Source of the DNA: Photobacterium phosphoreum
Lineage (GTDB): Bacteria; Pseudomonadota; Gammaproteobacteria; Enterobacterales; Vibrionaceae
DNA length: 64,000 nt
Direction of reading: 5' to 3'
NCBI RefSeq assembly: GCF_002954725.1
Contig: NZ_MSCQ01000001.1
Coordinates: forward strand, 1,239,641 to 1,303,640
A model generated the notes under the pieces. The model had not been told where the DNA came from. It ran no database searches and saw only the letters and a program-made list of their open reading frames with translations. The translations under genes were made by a program, and so were the position numbers. This document shows, piece by piece, positions 39,217-49,082 of this stretch (positions within the stretch are counted from its first letter, which is position 1; each line of letters starts with the position of its first letter).

Positions 39217-40548
39217 TTATTTAAGTTGCTGATGTTCCCAACTTATTTCAATTCGATTACGCCCCATTTTTTTAGCTTTTAATAACGCTAAATCAGCACG
39301 CTTAATCAGATCTTCACAGGTTTCATCTACTAATTCAGCAACACCTAAACTACAGGTTAGATTAAATTCACGATCAAAACCCCAATCTTTAGTTGCGATT
39401 GTCTCTCGAATATCCTCTGCAATTTCAACAGCAGTCCTCATATTGGTTTCAGGACAGAAAACCACAAACTCCTCCCCACCCCAACGCGCAAACACATCAG
39501 ATCGACGAACTAACGTCTCAACAGTTGCTGCAAATTTAACTAATACTTCATCACCAAAACTATGACCATAAGTATCATTAACGGATTTAAAATGATCCAG
39601 ATCGATAAAAATCATTGAAAAAGGGATCTGATTACGCTGAGTTTGAATCGTTATTTCTTCTGCCCATTCAGTGACTGTATGCCTATTCCTTATCCGTGTT
39701 AATGGATCAGTACAAGCTAAATATTCAAATTTCAAACTCTTATTATACAGTAGTCGATTTGCATCTCGTAAACGCAGACTACGTTCTTCTGTATTTTTTA
39801 TTTTTTTCTGAAGAATAAATCGCTCGATAATAATAACTATAACAGCAGTAATAACCCATAACAGTAACAATAATTTAACTAAAGATGATTCTGTTATCCA
39901 CTCCCCATAAAATACAATTCGATTTAATTTAATCGCATAATAAGACTCTTTAACATAACTGCCTGTCGCGATTTCAATAATCGAAATATTATCAAATTGC
40001 CGATTTGATTTATCTACAGGTATATTATTTTCAGCTATCCACCATGATAAAACCTGAAAAGTACGTAATGGAAAAACTTGTAATCCAGCATCGATACCAG
40101 GTGAATATTCAATTGCATTAAATTTTAGTGAGAGTGGATCATCGGTCTTCGCATAGGCTGGATCAAAATTACGCAAATAAACACGAATACGTTCACCGTT
40201 AAGTGGGCTTGTATAATCGATATCAAGTCCTACTGAGTGATAAGAACTTAAATCAATGCCCTCTTCAATCGAGTCAGTTAACGAAATAGCAATTTCACAA
40301 AATGGCCACTTTGCCTGATTAATAATATTACATTCTAATAATACATCATTTTTTCGAAGACCTAACGTTGCTGTTGTTGCCCCATTTTGTATTGAATCAT
40401 CAATAATTTTATATTTACTATTCTTAGGCGTAACAATATATTCCGTCTTTGCTCCACCAAGAACAAACCATCCATATGCAGCAAGGGTAAAACAGACTAA
40501 AAATAAGACAATTAATCGAAGCCATTGATTTAACCCCGTCATAAGCAC
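39217..40548 (-). CDS. Membrane-bound diguanylate cyclase
   Basis: Makes the second messenger c-di-GMP from GTP. 443 residues: a first membrane helix (about 10-30), a periplasmic domain (about 31-215), a second helix (about 218-240) and a cytosolic GGDEF domain (about 262-435) with active site RWGGEEF and an upstream inhibitory I-site RRSD. The DHFKSVNDTYGH metal- and GTP-binding block is complete. The periplasmic part is beta-rich with several Trp and may bind a sugar or other small molecule, but I cannot name the domain. It is convergent with the antiporter gene. Confidence 0.9.
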   Translation of the reverse strand: MLMTGLNQWLRLIVLFLVCFTLAAYGWFVLGGAKTEYIVTPKNSKYKIIDDSIQNGATTATLGLRKNDVLLECNIINQAKWPFCEIAISLTDSIEEGIDLSSYHSVGLDIDYTSPLNGERIRVYLRNFDPAYAKTDDPLSLKFNAIEYSPGIDAGLQVFPLRTFQVLSWWIAENNIPVDKSNRQFDNISIIEIATGSYVKESYYAIKLNRIVFYGEWITESSLVKLLLLLWVITAVIVIIIERFILQKKIKNTEERSLRLRDANRLLYNKSLKFEYLACTDPLTRIRNRHTVTEWAEEITIQTQRNQIPFSMIFIDLDHFKSVNDTYGHSFGDEVLVKFAATVETLVRRSDVFARWGGEEFVVFCPETNMRTAVEIAEDIRETIATKDWGFDREFNLTCSLGVAELVDETCEDLIKRADLALLKAKKMGRNRIEISWEHQQLK

Positions 40549-40696
40549 CTCAGAAAGACATTAAATACCACGAAACAAAAGCAAAAATTGACACACAAGA
40601 GCGACAAACTAGCAGACAACATTAAGTTAAACAACTCATTTAAATCAAAGAACTATCATTATAATAAAACAAACTTATAACTAGTTTCATATGCAT

Positions 40697-40726
40697 AAAA
40701 AAACGCCACTATATAAGCGGCGTCTA
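40697..40726 (-). terminator. Terminator of rhlE
   Basis: On the minus strand ACGCC (from 40724) and GGCGT (to 40704) form a stem around an AT-rich loop and are followed by a T7 run. It lies about 30 bp after the rhlE stop. Confidence 0.7.
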
Positions 40727-40755
40727 TGGTATTTTGATGTTGCTATAATTTTTAT

Positions 40756-42024
40756 TTATCGTCTACGCTGGGCATTTTTACCCCGATTTTGGTGAATCTT
40801 ACTCTTTGATTTTGCACGGCGTTTTTCTGCAGATGCACCACGATGAACAGATACGGTTTCAATTAAGCTTGGATCCGGTTCATAGCCTTCAAGCCATTGC
40901 TGTGGTAAACGTGTATTTAATAGCTCTTCAATGGCTTTTAATGCCCATTCTTCGTCAAGGCTCATTAATGTAATCGCATGACCTATATTTCCAGCTCGTC
41001 CTGTACGGCCAATTCGATGGACATAATCTTCAGCATTAAATGGCAAGTCAAAGTTAACAACATACTCTAGCTGTTGGATATCTAAACCACGAGCAGCGAC
41101 ATCCGTTGCGACTAATACCCGCACTTTACCCGCTTTAAAATCATCCAGTGCACGTTGACGAGCACCTTGACTTTTATCGCCATTAATAGAGACAGCTTTA
41201 ATACCATCTAAACCTAAACTTTTCGCAAGTTCATCTGAGCCTTGTTTAGTTTTAGTGAACACTAGCACTTGTTGCCAATTACGCGAGCCAATTAAATACG
41301 CCAATAATTCTGATTTTCTTTTTTTATCTACGGGATAAACCATTTGTTGGACAGTATCTGCCGCAATGTTTTCAGGGGTAACTTCGACCATTTTAGGATC
41401 GGTTAAAATACTAAAGGCTAACTTTTTAACTTGTTTTGAAAATGTAGCAGAGAAAAATAAGGTTTGGCGCTTTGCAGGCATACGTTTCATGATACGGTTA
41501 ATATCAATAATAAAACCCATATCCAACATACGATCGGCTTCATCAAGCACAAACGTTTCTACATTTGCCAATGAAACATTACCCACAAAAACATGATCAA
41601 GTAAGCGTCCAGGTGTCGCAATTAAAATATCAACACCAGCTCTTAATGCTTTAATTTGAACATTCATGCTCGTGCCGCCATAAGCAACAGCAACTTTCAA
41701 ATCACTGTATTTACCATACGCAATAAAACTATCAAACACTTGCTGTGCCAATTCTCGCGTAGGCGTGATCACTAAAGCACGAATTTTCGCACCTTGTTGA
41801 GGAGCACCCTGTTCAACTAATGGCGGCAATGTCATTAACCGTTGTAAAATAGGGAGCGCAAATGCTGCTGTTTTTCCGGTGCCTGTTTGTGCCCCGGCCA
41901 TCACATCATCCCCGACTAATGCTAATGGGATCGCTTGCACTTGAACATCTGTTGGTTGTTCATAACCTAACTCTGTAACAACTTGCAATAATTTAGGGTG
42001 AAGGCCGAGCGTTTCAAACGACAT
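40756..42024 (-). CDS. rhlE: DEAD-box RNA helicase RhlE
   Basis: An ATP-dependent RNA helicase acting in ribosome assembly and RNA turnover. 422 residues with all motifs: Q motif (about residues 2-27), I AQTGTGKT, Ia PTRELA, TPGRLLD, II DEAD, III SAT, then VFTKTK, ATDVAARGLDI and VI HRIGRTGR. The C-terminal tail is basic (KSKSKIHQNRGKNAQRRR) and binds RNA. Motifs and the tail favour RhlE over DbpA or SrmB. A hairpin follows. Confidence 0.9.
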   Translation of the reverse strand: MSFETLGLHPKLLQVVTELGYEQPTDVQVQAIPLALVGDDVMAGAQTGTGKTAAFALPILQRLMTLPPLVEQGAPQQGAKIRALVITPTRELAQQVFDSFIAYGKYSDLKVAVAYGGTSMNVQIKALRAGVDILIATPGRLLDHVFVGNVSLANVETFVLDEADRMLDMGFIIDINRIMKRMPAKRQTLFFSATFSKQVKKLAFSILTDPKMVEVTPENIAADTVQQMVYPVDKKRKSELLAYLIGSRNWQQVLVFTKTKQGSDELAKSLGLDGIKAVSINGDKSQGARQRALDDFKAGKVRVLVATDVAARGLDIQQLEYVVNFDLPFNAEDYVHRIGRTGRAGNIGHAITLMSLDEEWALKAIEELLNTRLPQQWLEGYEPDPSLIETVSVHRGASAEKRRAKSKSKIHQNRGKNAQRRR

Positions 42025-42097
42025 AGTGTATTCCTAGCAATAAATACGCTTATACCAATAGAGAGGCATAAGAAAACAAGCGCGGATTCTAACACAA

Positions 42098-42131
42098 CAA
42101 AAAAAGCACTTCGCTATGAAGTGCTTTTCGT
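42098..42131 (-). terminator. Terminator of nagK
   Basis: AGCACTTC (42105-42112) and GAAGTGCT (42118-42125) form an 8-bp stem extended by AAAA/TTTT. It lies after the nagK stop on the minus strand and before the rhlE start. Confidence 0.75.
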
Positions 42132-42163
42132 TACGAAATAAATATTTTCGCCTTATACCATAA

Positions 42164-43075
42164 TTACTGTTTGATATTTAAGAATGCAGCCCCTCGAACA
42201 CCACCAGCATCACCATGTTTAGCTTTCACAATTTTAGGCGCTTGTGCGACAGACAGTAAATATTTAGGCAAACGCTTTGGTAATTCATCATAAATTAATT
42301 CAAAGTTTGATAAGCCACCACCTAATACTACAACATGAGGATCAACACCGGTAAACAGGTTAGCAAAGCACATCGCTAACACTTCCATAAAACGATCAAC
42401 GTGCTGTTGTGCTTTTTCATCACCTGCCGCATTACGTTCAATAATCTCAATTGCTTTTAGTTTCTCACCATAATAGTGCGCATAAATTTGCTCAAAACCA
42501 CGACCTGATAAATAATTATCAATACAGCCTTTTTGACCACAACCACAATCAAATAATGGAGCTTGCTCACCCATGTATAGCCATGCATCTAACGGTAAAC
42601 GTGCATGGCCAAACTCACCACCCACATGGTTCAAACCTGAGAAAACTTTACCGTTAAATACCATACCGCCACCGAAACCAGTACCGAGAATTAATCCAAG
42701 TACTGACGGGGCATCTTTATGCTCATCATCCCACGCTTCAGACAGCGCAAAACAATTCGCATCATTATCAAGGCTAACACTACGACCCAGTTTTACTTCC
42801 AAATCTTTACGTAAGGTACGGCCTTTTGCTGATGGTATATTTGATGTTAATACTGTCCCATCACGCGCATCTTCAATACCTGGAATACCAAGCCCTACCG
42901 CACCTTCACAACCAAATTTCACGTCAGCCGCTGTAATAATAGAGACAATAGTATCAATCAGTTTATCGTAATCATCACTCGGTGTCGGAACACGTTCTGT
43001 TGCTACGCGTTCTAGTTTTTCATTAAATGCACCAAATTCAATTTTAGTTCCGCCTACATCAAAGCCGTAGTACAT
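42164..43075 (-). CDS. nagK: N-acetylglucosamine kinase
   Basis: Phosphorylates N-acetylglucosamine to GlcNAc-6-phosphate in the cytosol, feeding chitin or murein sugars into metabolism. 303 residues, the same as E. coli NagK. It is a ROK-family kinase: [10 protein letters not shown] at the ATP site, [33 protein letters not shown], and the zinc-binding CGCGQKGC before IDNYLSGRG. Identity to E. coli NagK is high throughout. It suits the chitin-degrading enzymes in the window, but I see no NagC operator. Confidence 0.95.
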   Translation of the reverse strand: MYYGFDVGGTKIEFGAFNEKLERVATERVPTPSDDYDKLIDTIVSIITAADVKFGCEGAVGLGIPGIEDARDGTVLTSNIPSAKGRTLRKDLEVKLGRSVSLDNDANCFALSEAWDDEHKDAPSVLGLILGTGFGGGMVFNGKVFSGLNHVGGEFGHARLPLDAWLYMGEQAPLFDCGCGQKGCIDNYLSGRGFEQIYAHYYGEKLKAIEIIERNAAGDEKAQQHVDRFMEVLAMCFANLFTGVDPHVVVLGGGLSNFELIYDELPKRLPKYLLSVAQAPKIVKAKHGDAGGVRGAAFLNIKQ

Positions 43076-43229
43076 CCTATTCTCCTACAAATAATGTTTT
43101 AACCACACCGTGAGTTTATAACTCATTAAATATACTGAAAATTATCCACATTTAGACTGAAAATGACTGTGATCTACGACGAGTTCAGCAGTTATTGTTT
43201 AGCTTGACTTTAATATTATTCAATCGATA

Positions 43230-43967
43230 TCACATCTTTGATAGGCATGTTTCATCAATCGACATGAATTTTTCCAATATAGATAACGATGAGTGTTCTG
43301 GTAATTGGCGGTTCATTTTCCCCGCAATATAGTTTTCACGAAAAACATCAAACCATAAATCTAACAACTCAGCATTATGGTGTTCACCAAATAAATCAAT
43401 AATACGTGCGGCCACTTCAGCTGTTCCTAACTGATTTTCTTTTGATGCTTCACGCATTTTATAACGTGAGGGTTTCTCTGGATTAATGGATAATAATGGG
43501 AAACGATCAAGATATGGACTCTTACGGAACATTTTTTTCGCTTCTGCCCAACTACCATCTAGCATAATAAATAATGGTCGTTTTCCATCTTCAAGCGTAA
43601 CCGTCGTGACTTCTCGTTCTGGCGCATATTCGGCGGGAAAAACAATATAAGGTTGCCATTGAGGATCATCTAATAATGCTAACATTTCAGCATTAGGCTC
43701 AGTGCGAGACCAAATATAGGCAAATGTATCTTCAAATACATCGGCAATTAAACGCCCCGTATTACTTGGCTTTAAAATCTCATCATCAAACATGACCAGC
43801 AAAAAAGCCGCATTTGATGTCGCTAATGGGCGATGTTCACAAATACACAAATGCGTACGCAACATGCACTGACGGCAGCGTTGGACTTTAGAGCCACGAG
43901 CAAGAAAAGGACGAGTGGAACGAGCAAGACGTTCTTCATAAAGTGTATGTATAGCATGGATGCGCAT
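43230..43967 (-). CDS. DTW-domain tRNA-uridine aminocarboxypropyltransferase
   Basis: A 245-residue protein of the DTW family, which adds a 3-amino-3-carboxypropyl group to uridine in tRNA (acp3U) using SAM. It begins MRIHAIHTLYEERLARS; ATG 44000 would add 11 hydrophobic residues. A cysteine cluster CRQCMLRTHLCICEH binds zinc, and the DTW core is LDGSWAEAKKMFRKSPYL with PSRYKMREAS. E. coli TapT (YfiP) is the closest known type, but another homologue is possible, so I give no symbol. Confidence 0.85.
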   Translation of the reverse strand: MRIHAIHTLYEERLARSTRPFLARGSKVQRCRQCMLRTHLCICEHRPLATSNAAFLLVMFDDEILKPSNTGRLIADVFEDTFAYIWSRTEPNAEMLALLDDPQWQPYIVFPAEYAPEREVTTVTLEDGKRPLFIMLDGSWAEAKKMFRKSPYLDRFPLLSINPEKPSRYKMREASKENQLGTAEVAARIIDLFGEHHNAELLDLWFDVFRENYIAGKMNRQLPEHSSLSILEKFMSIDETCLSKM

Positions 43968-44065
43968 AGCGACTAACCTAAACAGGAAAAACGCCTGCAT
44001 TTTACAGAAACCGTACTAAACATACAGTCATAATCTATATTACAGGATTAGCCGCATAGTATTGG

Positions 44066-45091
44066 TTATTTTATCGCCGTATTTTGAACTGGTTGCGCTA
44101 AAATAAACTCACCTTTACTATTAATATAACAATCATCATTATTAATAATCGTTGTGGTATTACGCCCCTGTTTCTTTGATTCGTATAACGCTAAATCAGA
44201 TTTTTCTAACCATGATTTATAATCCGTTATCTTAGGGTTCCATTCACAAACACCTAAACTAATGGTGACTTTAGCAACGCCCCGCTGGTCATCAAATACG
44301 GTTTCTTGTTCAATCCGATTACGTAATCTTTCGGTGAAATATCCAGCAAGTTCAGCAGATGTACCGGGTAAAATAATACCAAACTCCTCACCACCATAAC
44401 GCCCAGCAATATCCGTTTGGCGTTTAGTTCGGCGTAATACATCAGCAATCACTTTAATTACCCCATCCCCTGCCACATGACCATAGGTATCATTAACACG
44501 TTTAAAATGGTCAATATCAAACATCACTAACGTTGCGGGTATTTGGGTTTGCTGGCAAGACTCAAATGCATCAGCTAAACAATTTTCCCAATGACCTCGA
44601 TTGTATAGCTGGGTTAAACGATCGGTAATGCTTAAATGTGTTAACTGCTTATTAGATTCATGAAGATGATTTTTATTCTTGGCGATATCAGTCACATCAG
44701 TAATCGTTAAACAAATATGCGTACATTCACCCGATAATGAGCGTAATGGTGTTAATGTCATATTTTGGTACATCGTGTCTGAACTGTCCGAGATTGGACA
44801 AAAATTCAAAAACCGAAACACCCATGGTCGATCTTCCCATGCTGAAAATGAACGCATTCGCAACTTAAACGTCGATTGTATTTTATTCTGTAACCATGTT
44901 TTGGGTAAATCAGGCACTATATCAAATAATGATTTACCTATAATTTGAACACTAGAAATACCACTATAAGCCTGCATAAAAGTATTCCATGCACAGACAT
45001 TATAGTTATGATCTAATATCACAACACCCGCATCAAAATTATCTAACACTTGTACCGTTAAGTGAAAATCAGCTAAAGATATTTCGTTCAA
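44066..45091 (-). CDS. PAS-GGDEF diguanylate cyclase
   Basis: A cytosolic c-di-GMP synthase of 341 residues. A PAS domain (about residues 10-130, VVILDHNYNVCAWNTFMQ) is joined through a linker helix to a GGDEF domain (about 160-325) with active site RYGGEEF, I-site RQTD five residues before it, and DHFKRVNDTYGH. It overlaps the receiver-CheC gene upstream by four bases (ATGA), so the two form an operon: the receiver protein probably controls this cyclase, or both respond to one signal. Confidence 0.92.
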   Translation of the reverse strand: MNEISLADFHLTVQVLDNFDAGVVILDHNYNVCAWNTFMQAYSGISSVQIIGKSLFDIVPDLPKTWLQNKIQSTFKLRMRSFSAWEDRPWVFRFLNFCPISDSSDTMYQNMTLTPLRSLSGECTHICLTITDVTDIAKNKNHLHESNKQLTHLSITDRLTQLYNRGHWENCLADAFESCQQTQIPATLVMFDIDHFKRVNDTYGHVAGDGVIKVIADVLRRTKRQTDIAGRYGGEEFGIILPGTSAELAGYFTERLRNRIEQETVFDDQRGVAKVTISLGVCEWNPKITDYKSWLEKSDLALYESKKQGRNTTTIINNDDCYINSKGEFILAQPVQNTAIK

Positions 45092-46086
45092 TGTAATGAT
45101 TCCGTCACTTTATTATTAATCACGTTTAGAGAATGACTGTCCATAATAAATAAGACTTCACACTCAACATCTAACATTTCAGCTTTATAAGTATATTCAA
45201 TGGTAAAAAAAGTCTGTGCGTCACAATAAGTATGATGCAAATTCATATACTCTTCTAACACGATAGGCTGACGAACAGAAAAAGGAATCGCTATTTGCTC
45301 TGATAATGCCACCAAAAAAGATGAGACCATTAAGTTCGCAATATCAATCACGACTTCATTTTTATATTCATCGGTTTGACTAAACCCTAGTTTATCACCA
45401 AATAAATGAATATCTTTACCATGTAATTCAACCAATGCTTCGCCATGAATACCACCACCAACAAAACGCTGTGTGATCGCGATTAATTCGCTACCATTGC
45501 CATTACGAATATCTGCAATCGCCATGGATAAGTCACTGCTTTTCATGAACGCTACATTAGGGAGTGGCATCTTGATAAAATCACCGAGATGATCAGAAAT
45601 AATTGCAGCACCACGACCTAACGCAATATTGGCTAATTCACGCATACTTTCAATAGGATCATGAACTAAATGCGTATCTGATGTGATAAATGTATCACTA
45701 TCAAATACTAGCCCTAAATGTTGAGACAGTTTAGTGAGTTCATCATTATCAAAAGGTTTAGATAAAAAATAATCAGCCCCTAATGCTAAACATCTTTCCA
45801 TCGCTGTTAGTTGAACATCAGCAGATAACACAATAATCGTGGTATTAAAGTCACGTACAGGTAAAGATTTTAATACACTAAAACCATCCATTACTGGCAT
45901 AGTTAAATCTAAAAACATAATATCAATATCAACATTTTTTAGACAGCTCAGTCCCTCTTTTCCATTTTCAGCATAGAAAAAAGTAGCATTACTGCATAGT
46001 TGTAATAACCGAGTAATTGATTTATGTACCAATACTGAATCATCACAAATGAGAATATTTATATTTTTAATCACTAAAATAATCAC
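45088..46086 (-). CDS. Response regulator with a C-terminal CheC/CheX-like domain
   Basis: A 332-residue protein. Residues 8-125 form a receiver domain with ICDDS, the phospho-acceptor Asp in FLDLTMPVMDG and Lys in LSKPFD. The rest (about 145-330) resembles the CheC-CheX-FliY phosphatase family: ESMRELANIALGRGAA and, later, NEVVIDIANLMVSSFLVAL each show the conserved Glu and Asn. Such domains dephosphorylate CheY-like receivers. GTG 46086 or GTG 46074 is the start; neither has an ideal ribosome binding site. It is translationally coupled to the PAS-GGDEF gene. Confidence 0.85.
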   Translation of the reverse strand: MIILVIKNINILICDDSVLVHKSITRLLQLCSNATFFYAENGKEGLSCLKNVDIDIMFLDLTMPVMDGFSVLKSLPVRDFNTTIIVLSADVQLTAMERCLALGADYFLSKPFDNDELTKLSQHLGLVFDSDTFITSDTHLVHDPIESMRELANIALGRGAAIISDHLGDFIKMPLPNVAFMKSSDLSMAIADIRNGNGSELIAITQRFVGGGIHGEALVELHGKDIHLFGDKLGFSQTDEYKNEVVIDIANLMVSSFLVALSEQIAIPFSVRQPIVLEEYMNLHHTYCDAQTFFTIEYTYKAEMLDVECEVLFIMDSHSLNVINNKVTESLH

Positions 46087-46367
46087 TTACCCACAAAAAC
46101 TTGATTTAGTATAAAGCAAAGCAACATTGCGCATCGAATTAAATTATGCATTCAGTGACATACATCTAAATATTGACCTTACTTCCAAATAACCATCGTC
46201 AAAATCGAACCATTACAACCTAAAGTCTACAAATTACTGTCACTTTGCCAACACTTAAATAGCGCCAATTAGGATAACTAAACATAAAATCTTACAAAAT
46301 AGTTACCCATGGACATTTTTATAATAGAATCACTGCATAATTTTATAGCAGTCAGTGGATAACAAAC

Positions 46368-46724
46368 ATGAAAGCTCTTCGTTGGATTGTCGGTCGTATC
46401 ATCCTTATACTTAATGCAATTTTTTCACCACAAGGTATGCAACGCTCAGAGGCTGAGCAACAAGCCGTTGATGCTGCAGTGGCTAATATGCAGCTCTATC
46501 AATTTGAAACCTGCCCTTTTTGTGTCAAAGTACGTCGCCATGCTAAACGTTTAAATATCCCACTTGCAACGCGTGATGCTAAAGTTGCCCCTTGGGATAA
46601 AGAACTATTAGAACAAGGTGGAAAACGTAAAGTTCCTTGTTTACGTATTGAAGAAAATGACCAAATTATCTGGATGTATGAATCCAATGATATTATTGCG
46701 TATTTAGATAAACGTTTTGCTTAA
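46368..46724 (+). CDS. Glutaredoxin-family protein with N-terminal hydrophobic segment
   Basis: A thiol-disulfide protein of 118 residues. The glutaredoxin fold (about 38-118) has active site CPFC preceded by YQFET and followed by VRRHAKRLN, the cis-Pro in KVPCLRI, and ESNDIIAYL at the glutathione site. The first 22 residues (RWIVGRIILILNAIFSP) are hydrophobic and could be a membrane anchor, which plain glutaredoxins lack. It is not obviously GrxA, B or C, so no symbol is given. A hairpin follows. Confidence 0.88.
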   Translation: MKALRWIVGRIILILNAIFSPQGMQRSEAEQQAVDAAVANMQLYQFETCPFCVKVRRHAKRLNIPLATRDAKVAPWDKELLEQGGKRKVPCLRIEENDQIIWMYESNDIIAYLDKRFA

Positions 46725-46780
46725 CGTTACCGATAAGTACCACAATAACTTCAAATAAGTATTCAAGTCTTGGTGTTATA

Positions 46781-46843
46781 AGCCGATATGCATTTATTAC
46801 ACTTTTATAGCTGTAGTAAAGCTGCATAATTATCGGCTTTTAA
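46781..46843 (+). terminator. Hairpin after the glutaredoxin gene
   Basis: AGCCGATA (46781-46788) and TATCGGCT (46831-46838) with an inner ATGC/GCAT pairing and T4 afterwards. The loop is large, so this is a moderately convincing terminator. Confidence 0.55.
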
Positions 46844-46893
46844 CTGCTTAATTTTTAACTTACTGGTTATAAATAAGTTTTACAGGACTGTCT

Positions 46894-47583
46894 ATGAGAA
46901 AAAATCACACCATTACTACTGACGATATTTTAATTAAATTATGTCATTCTTTGGCCGATGTATTATCCCGCGCGACAGAAAGTCAGATTAACTATTCGCC
47001 AATGGTACAAAAAATCAATAAAACCAGTTTAAAACCAGATATTGGCTGTTTTGTTTTATTTGATGGTGGCTTCACAGGTTTAGTTGTGACTAATTTCTCT
47101 GCATCCGCCGCGATGGAACTGTATCAAAATTATATGCTACGAATGGGGTTCACTGATTCCGAGCTTGCCATTCATCATACCGCTGATGATGTAGCCAATA
47201 TTTTAGGGGAATTAATGAACCAGGTCGTTGGTGACTTTACAGGAAAAATTGGTAGAGAATTAAAGATATCAATTACTCAAAACCAACCTAAAATGTTAGC
47301 GCTACATAAACAAATTATTTTATCCGTTGATACTAATCTTGATCGCCCTCAAGTACGGCGTGTTAGTTTTACAACAGCAAATAATAATATTTTCTATCTT
47401 GAACTTGCGATGGATAAAACAGAGTTTATTCAGATCGAAGAATTTGAACTAGATGAACAAGATTCTGACTCTATTTTTGAAACAGCCTACGCTGCTCAAC
47501 AACAAAATCAACAAGCCTCAGCGACTAAAAACATTAAAGATAATAACGAAAACCAACATTTACTTGATCAACTTGGGTTATAA
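46894..47583 (+). CDS. DUF3334-like protein with a CheX-like core
   Basis: A soluble protein of 229 residues. The pattern TTDDILIKLCHSLADVLSRATE at the start, then DIGCFVLFDGGFTGLVV and ADDVANILGELMNQVVGDF, follows DUF3334, a Vibrionaceae family; the Glu-Leu-Met-Asn helix resembles the CheC/CheX phosphatase helix. The last 30 residues are Gln- and Asn-rich. A link to chemotaxis or c-di-GMP signalling is inferred only from that similarity and the neighbouring receiver-CheC gene (800 bp away). A ribosome binding site (ACAGGA) precedes ATG. Confidence 0.7.
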   Translation: MRKNHTITTDDILIKLCHSLADVLSRATESQINYSPMVQKINKTSLKPDIGCFVLFDGGFTGLVVTNFSASAAMELYQNYMLRMGFTDSELAIHHTADDVANILGELMNQVVGDFTGKIGRELKISITQNQPKMLALHKQIILSVDTNLDRPQVRRVSFTTANNNIFYLELAMDKTEFIQIEEFELDEQDSDSIFETAYAAQQQNQQASATKNIKDNNENQHLLDQLGL

Positions 47584-47601
47584 AAATCCACAACAATTTC
47601 A

Positions 47602-47648
47602 ATAAGTAGGTAACTTTAATAATAATATTGTTATCTACTTACTTTTCC
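47602..47648 (+). terminator. Hairpin after the DUF3334-like gene
   Basis: AAGTAGGTAAC (47604-47614) and GTTATCTACTT (47630-47640) pair with one mismatch, followed by ACTTTTCC. A probable terminator. Confidence 0.6.
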
Positions 47649-47785
47649 TGCGATGTAAATACGACTTATTGTTGATAATAACTTTAAATATGTGATCAAA
47701 AACGTTATTAAGTTTCATAATGGAATTTACAAAATACTCAAATCCGTATAATTTCGACACCACTTTCAGCTTGTAGGTTTTAGTA

Positions 47786-48808
47786 ATGTCTCAACATCGT
47801 GTTGCCAGTTTTGAATTTGGTCGAATTATCGCAACCATCGCCATTATCGCTTTGCATAGCCAAATTTTCATGCAAACACCGTTATTTAATGGACAACCAT
47901 TACTCGGAATGGGACTTAACCAAGTTAGTCGCTTCGCTGTACCGTTATTTTTTATTATGGCGGGTTATTTTATTCAACCTCGCTTAACAACAGAACGTTT
48001 CCCTTACCTATGGCGCTATGCTCGCCCATTACTTATCATGTGGGTATCATGGAGCGTAATTTATCTTATTCTACCGTTTAACTTTCATATTGTAGCCACA
48101 GAAGGTTATTTTGCTGAGCGTACTTTTTATTGGCAAAAACTGCTTACAACACCATTAAATACTCTATTTGAAGGTGGATTAGTCCATCTTTGGTATATAC
48201 CAGGCTTACTCAGTGGTTTAACGGTTATTACACTCTTACTGCGCTTTAAGTTAGCACGTTTCATTATTCCAGTTGCAACGGCACTCTTTATTTTTGGTTT
48301 AATGGCGGGTAGTTATGCCCAAATGACTGATTTAAGCTCACCAATCTTCACTCGTAACGGTCCATTCTTTAGTACCTTTATGATTATGCTTGGGTTTGAG
48401 ATTCGTCGTCGCGATATTAGCGTTAGCTTAAAATACAGCATCATTTTGATGGTCATTGGTTTTGGCTTATTCATCGGTGAAGCGAATTACCTATCCCTGC
48501 AAGAAAATGGCTCTTTTTTCCATGATTTCCTGTTTGGAACACCACTGTGGGCATTAGGTATTTTCTTTATTTTATTAGCAAAACCGAATCTAGGTGACCA
48601 TAAAATCACCCACTCATTGAGTAAAGATGTATTAGGTATTTACTTATGCCACCTTATTATTGTGATTTATTACCTAAATATCGTCAGAATTTTGGACATT
48701 AATCCAACTATTTCCAGTATTTTTGCTGTACCTGTCGTATTTATCGTATCAACAATGATTGTTCGCGGACTACGTAAAACGCCACTGGCGAGATTTCTAG
48801 TACGGTAA
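47786..48808 (+). CDS. Acyltransferase-3 family membrane O-acyltransferase
   Basis: An inner-membrane protein of 340 residues with about ten helices. The start VASFEFGRIIATIAIIALHSQ (helix 1 with the conserved His) and FAVPLFFIMAGYF in helix 2 are typical of acyltransferase-3 enzymes such as WecH, which transfer acetyl groups onto surface sugars. No polysaccharide genes lie beside it, so the acceptor is unknown. It is monocistronic and ends in a strong hairpin. Confidence 0.85.
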   Translation: MSQHRVASFEFGRIIATIAIIALHSQIFMQTPLFNGQPLLGMGLNQVSRFAVPLFFIMAGYFIQPRLTTERFPYLWRYARPLLIMWVSWSVIYLILPFNFHIVATEGYFAERTFYWQKLLTTPLNTLFEGGLVHLWYIPGLLSGLTVITLLLRFKLARFIIPVATALFIFGLMAGSYAQMTDLSSPIFTRNGPFFSTFMIMLGFEIRRRDISVSLKYSIILMVIGFGLFIGEANYLSLQENGSFFHDFLFGTPLWALGIFFILLAKPNLGDHKITHSLSKDVLGIYLCHLIIVIYYLNIVRILDINPTISSIFAVPVVFIVSTMIVRGLRKTPLARFLVR

Positions 48809-48837
48809 CTTTTTGATCTAATATAATAAAAATTTAA

Positions 48838-48874
48838 AGTCCTTATGATCGTCTGATCATAAGGATTTTTTATC
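48838..48874 (+). terminator. Terminator of the acyltransferase gene
   Basis: TCCTTATGATC (48840-48850), loop GTCT, GATCATAAGGA (48855-48865) and T6. An 11-bp perfect stem. Confidence 0.88.
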
Positions 48875-49082
48875 TTCATCATTCACTCCCCCCACTGACT
48901 CTCAGCTAATAACATTATCAAAAGAGACTCTAAAACATCATTTTCAGTGCAAATAATGTTTAATTCCAAAATAAAATTCGAAACGACAACACGATTTTGA
49001 AATCAGCTCATTGCGCATAGTAACTACATACCGATAACATTATTAACAACTCTAGTGCTTTATATTGATAAGGGAATAATCA

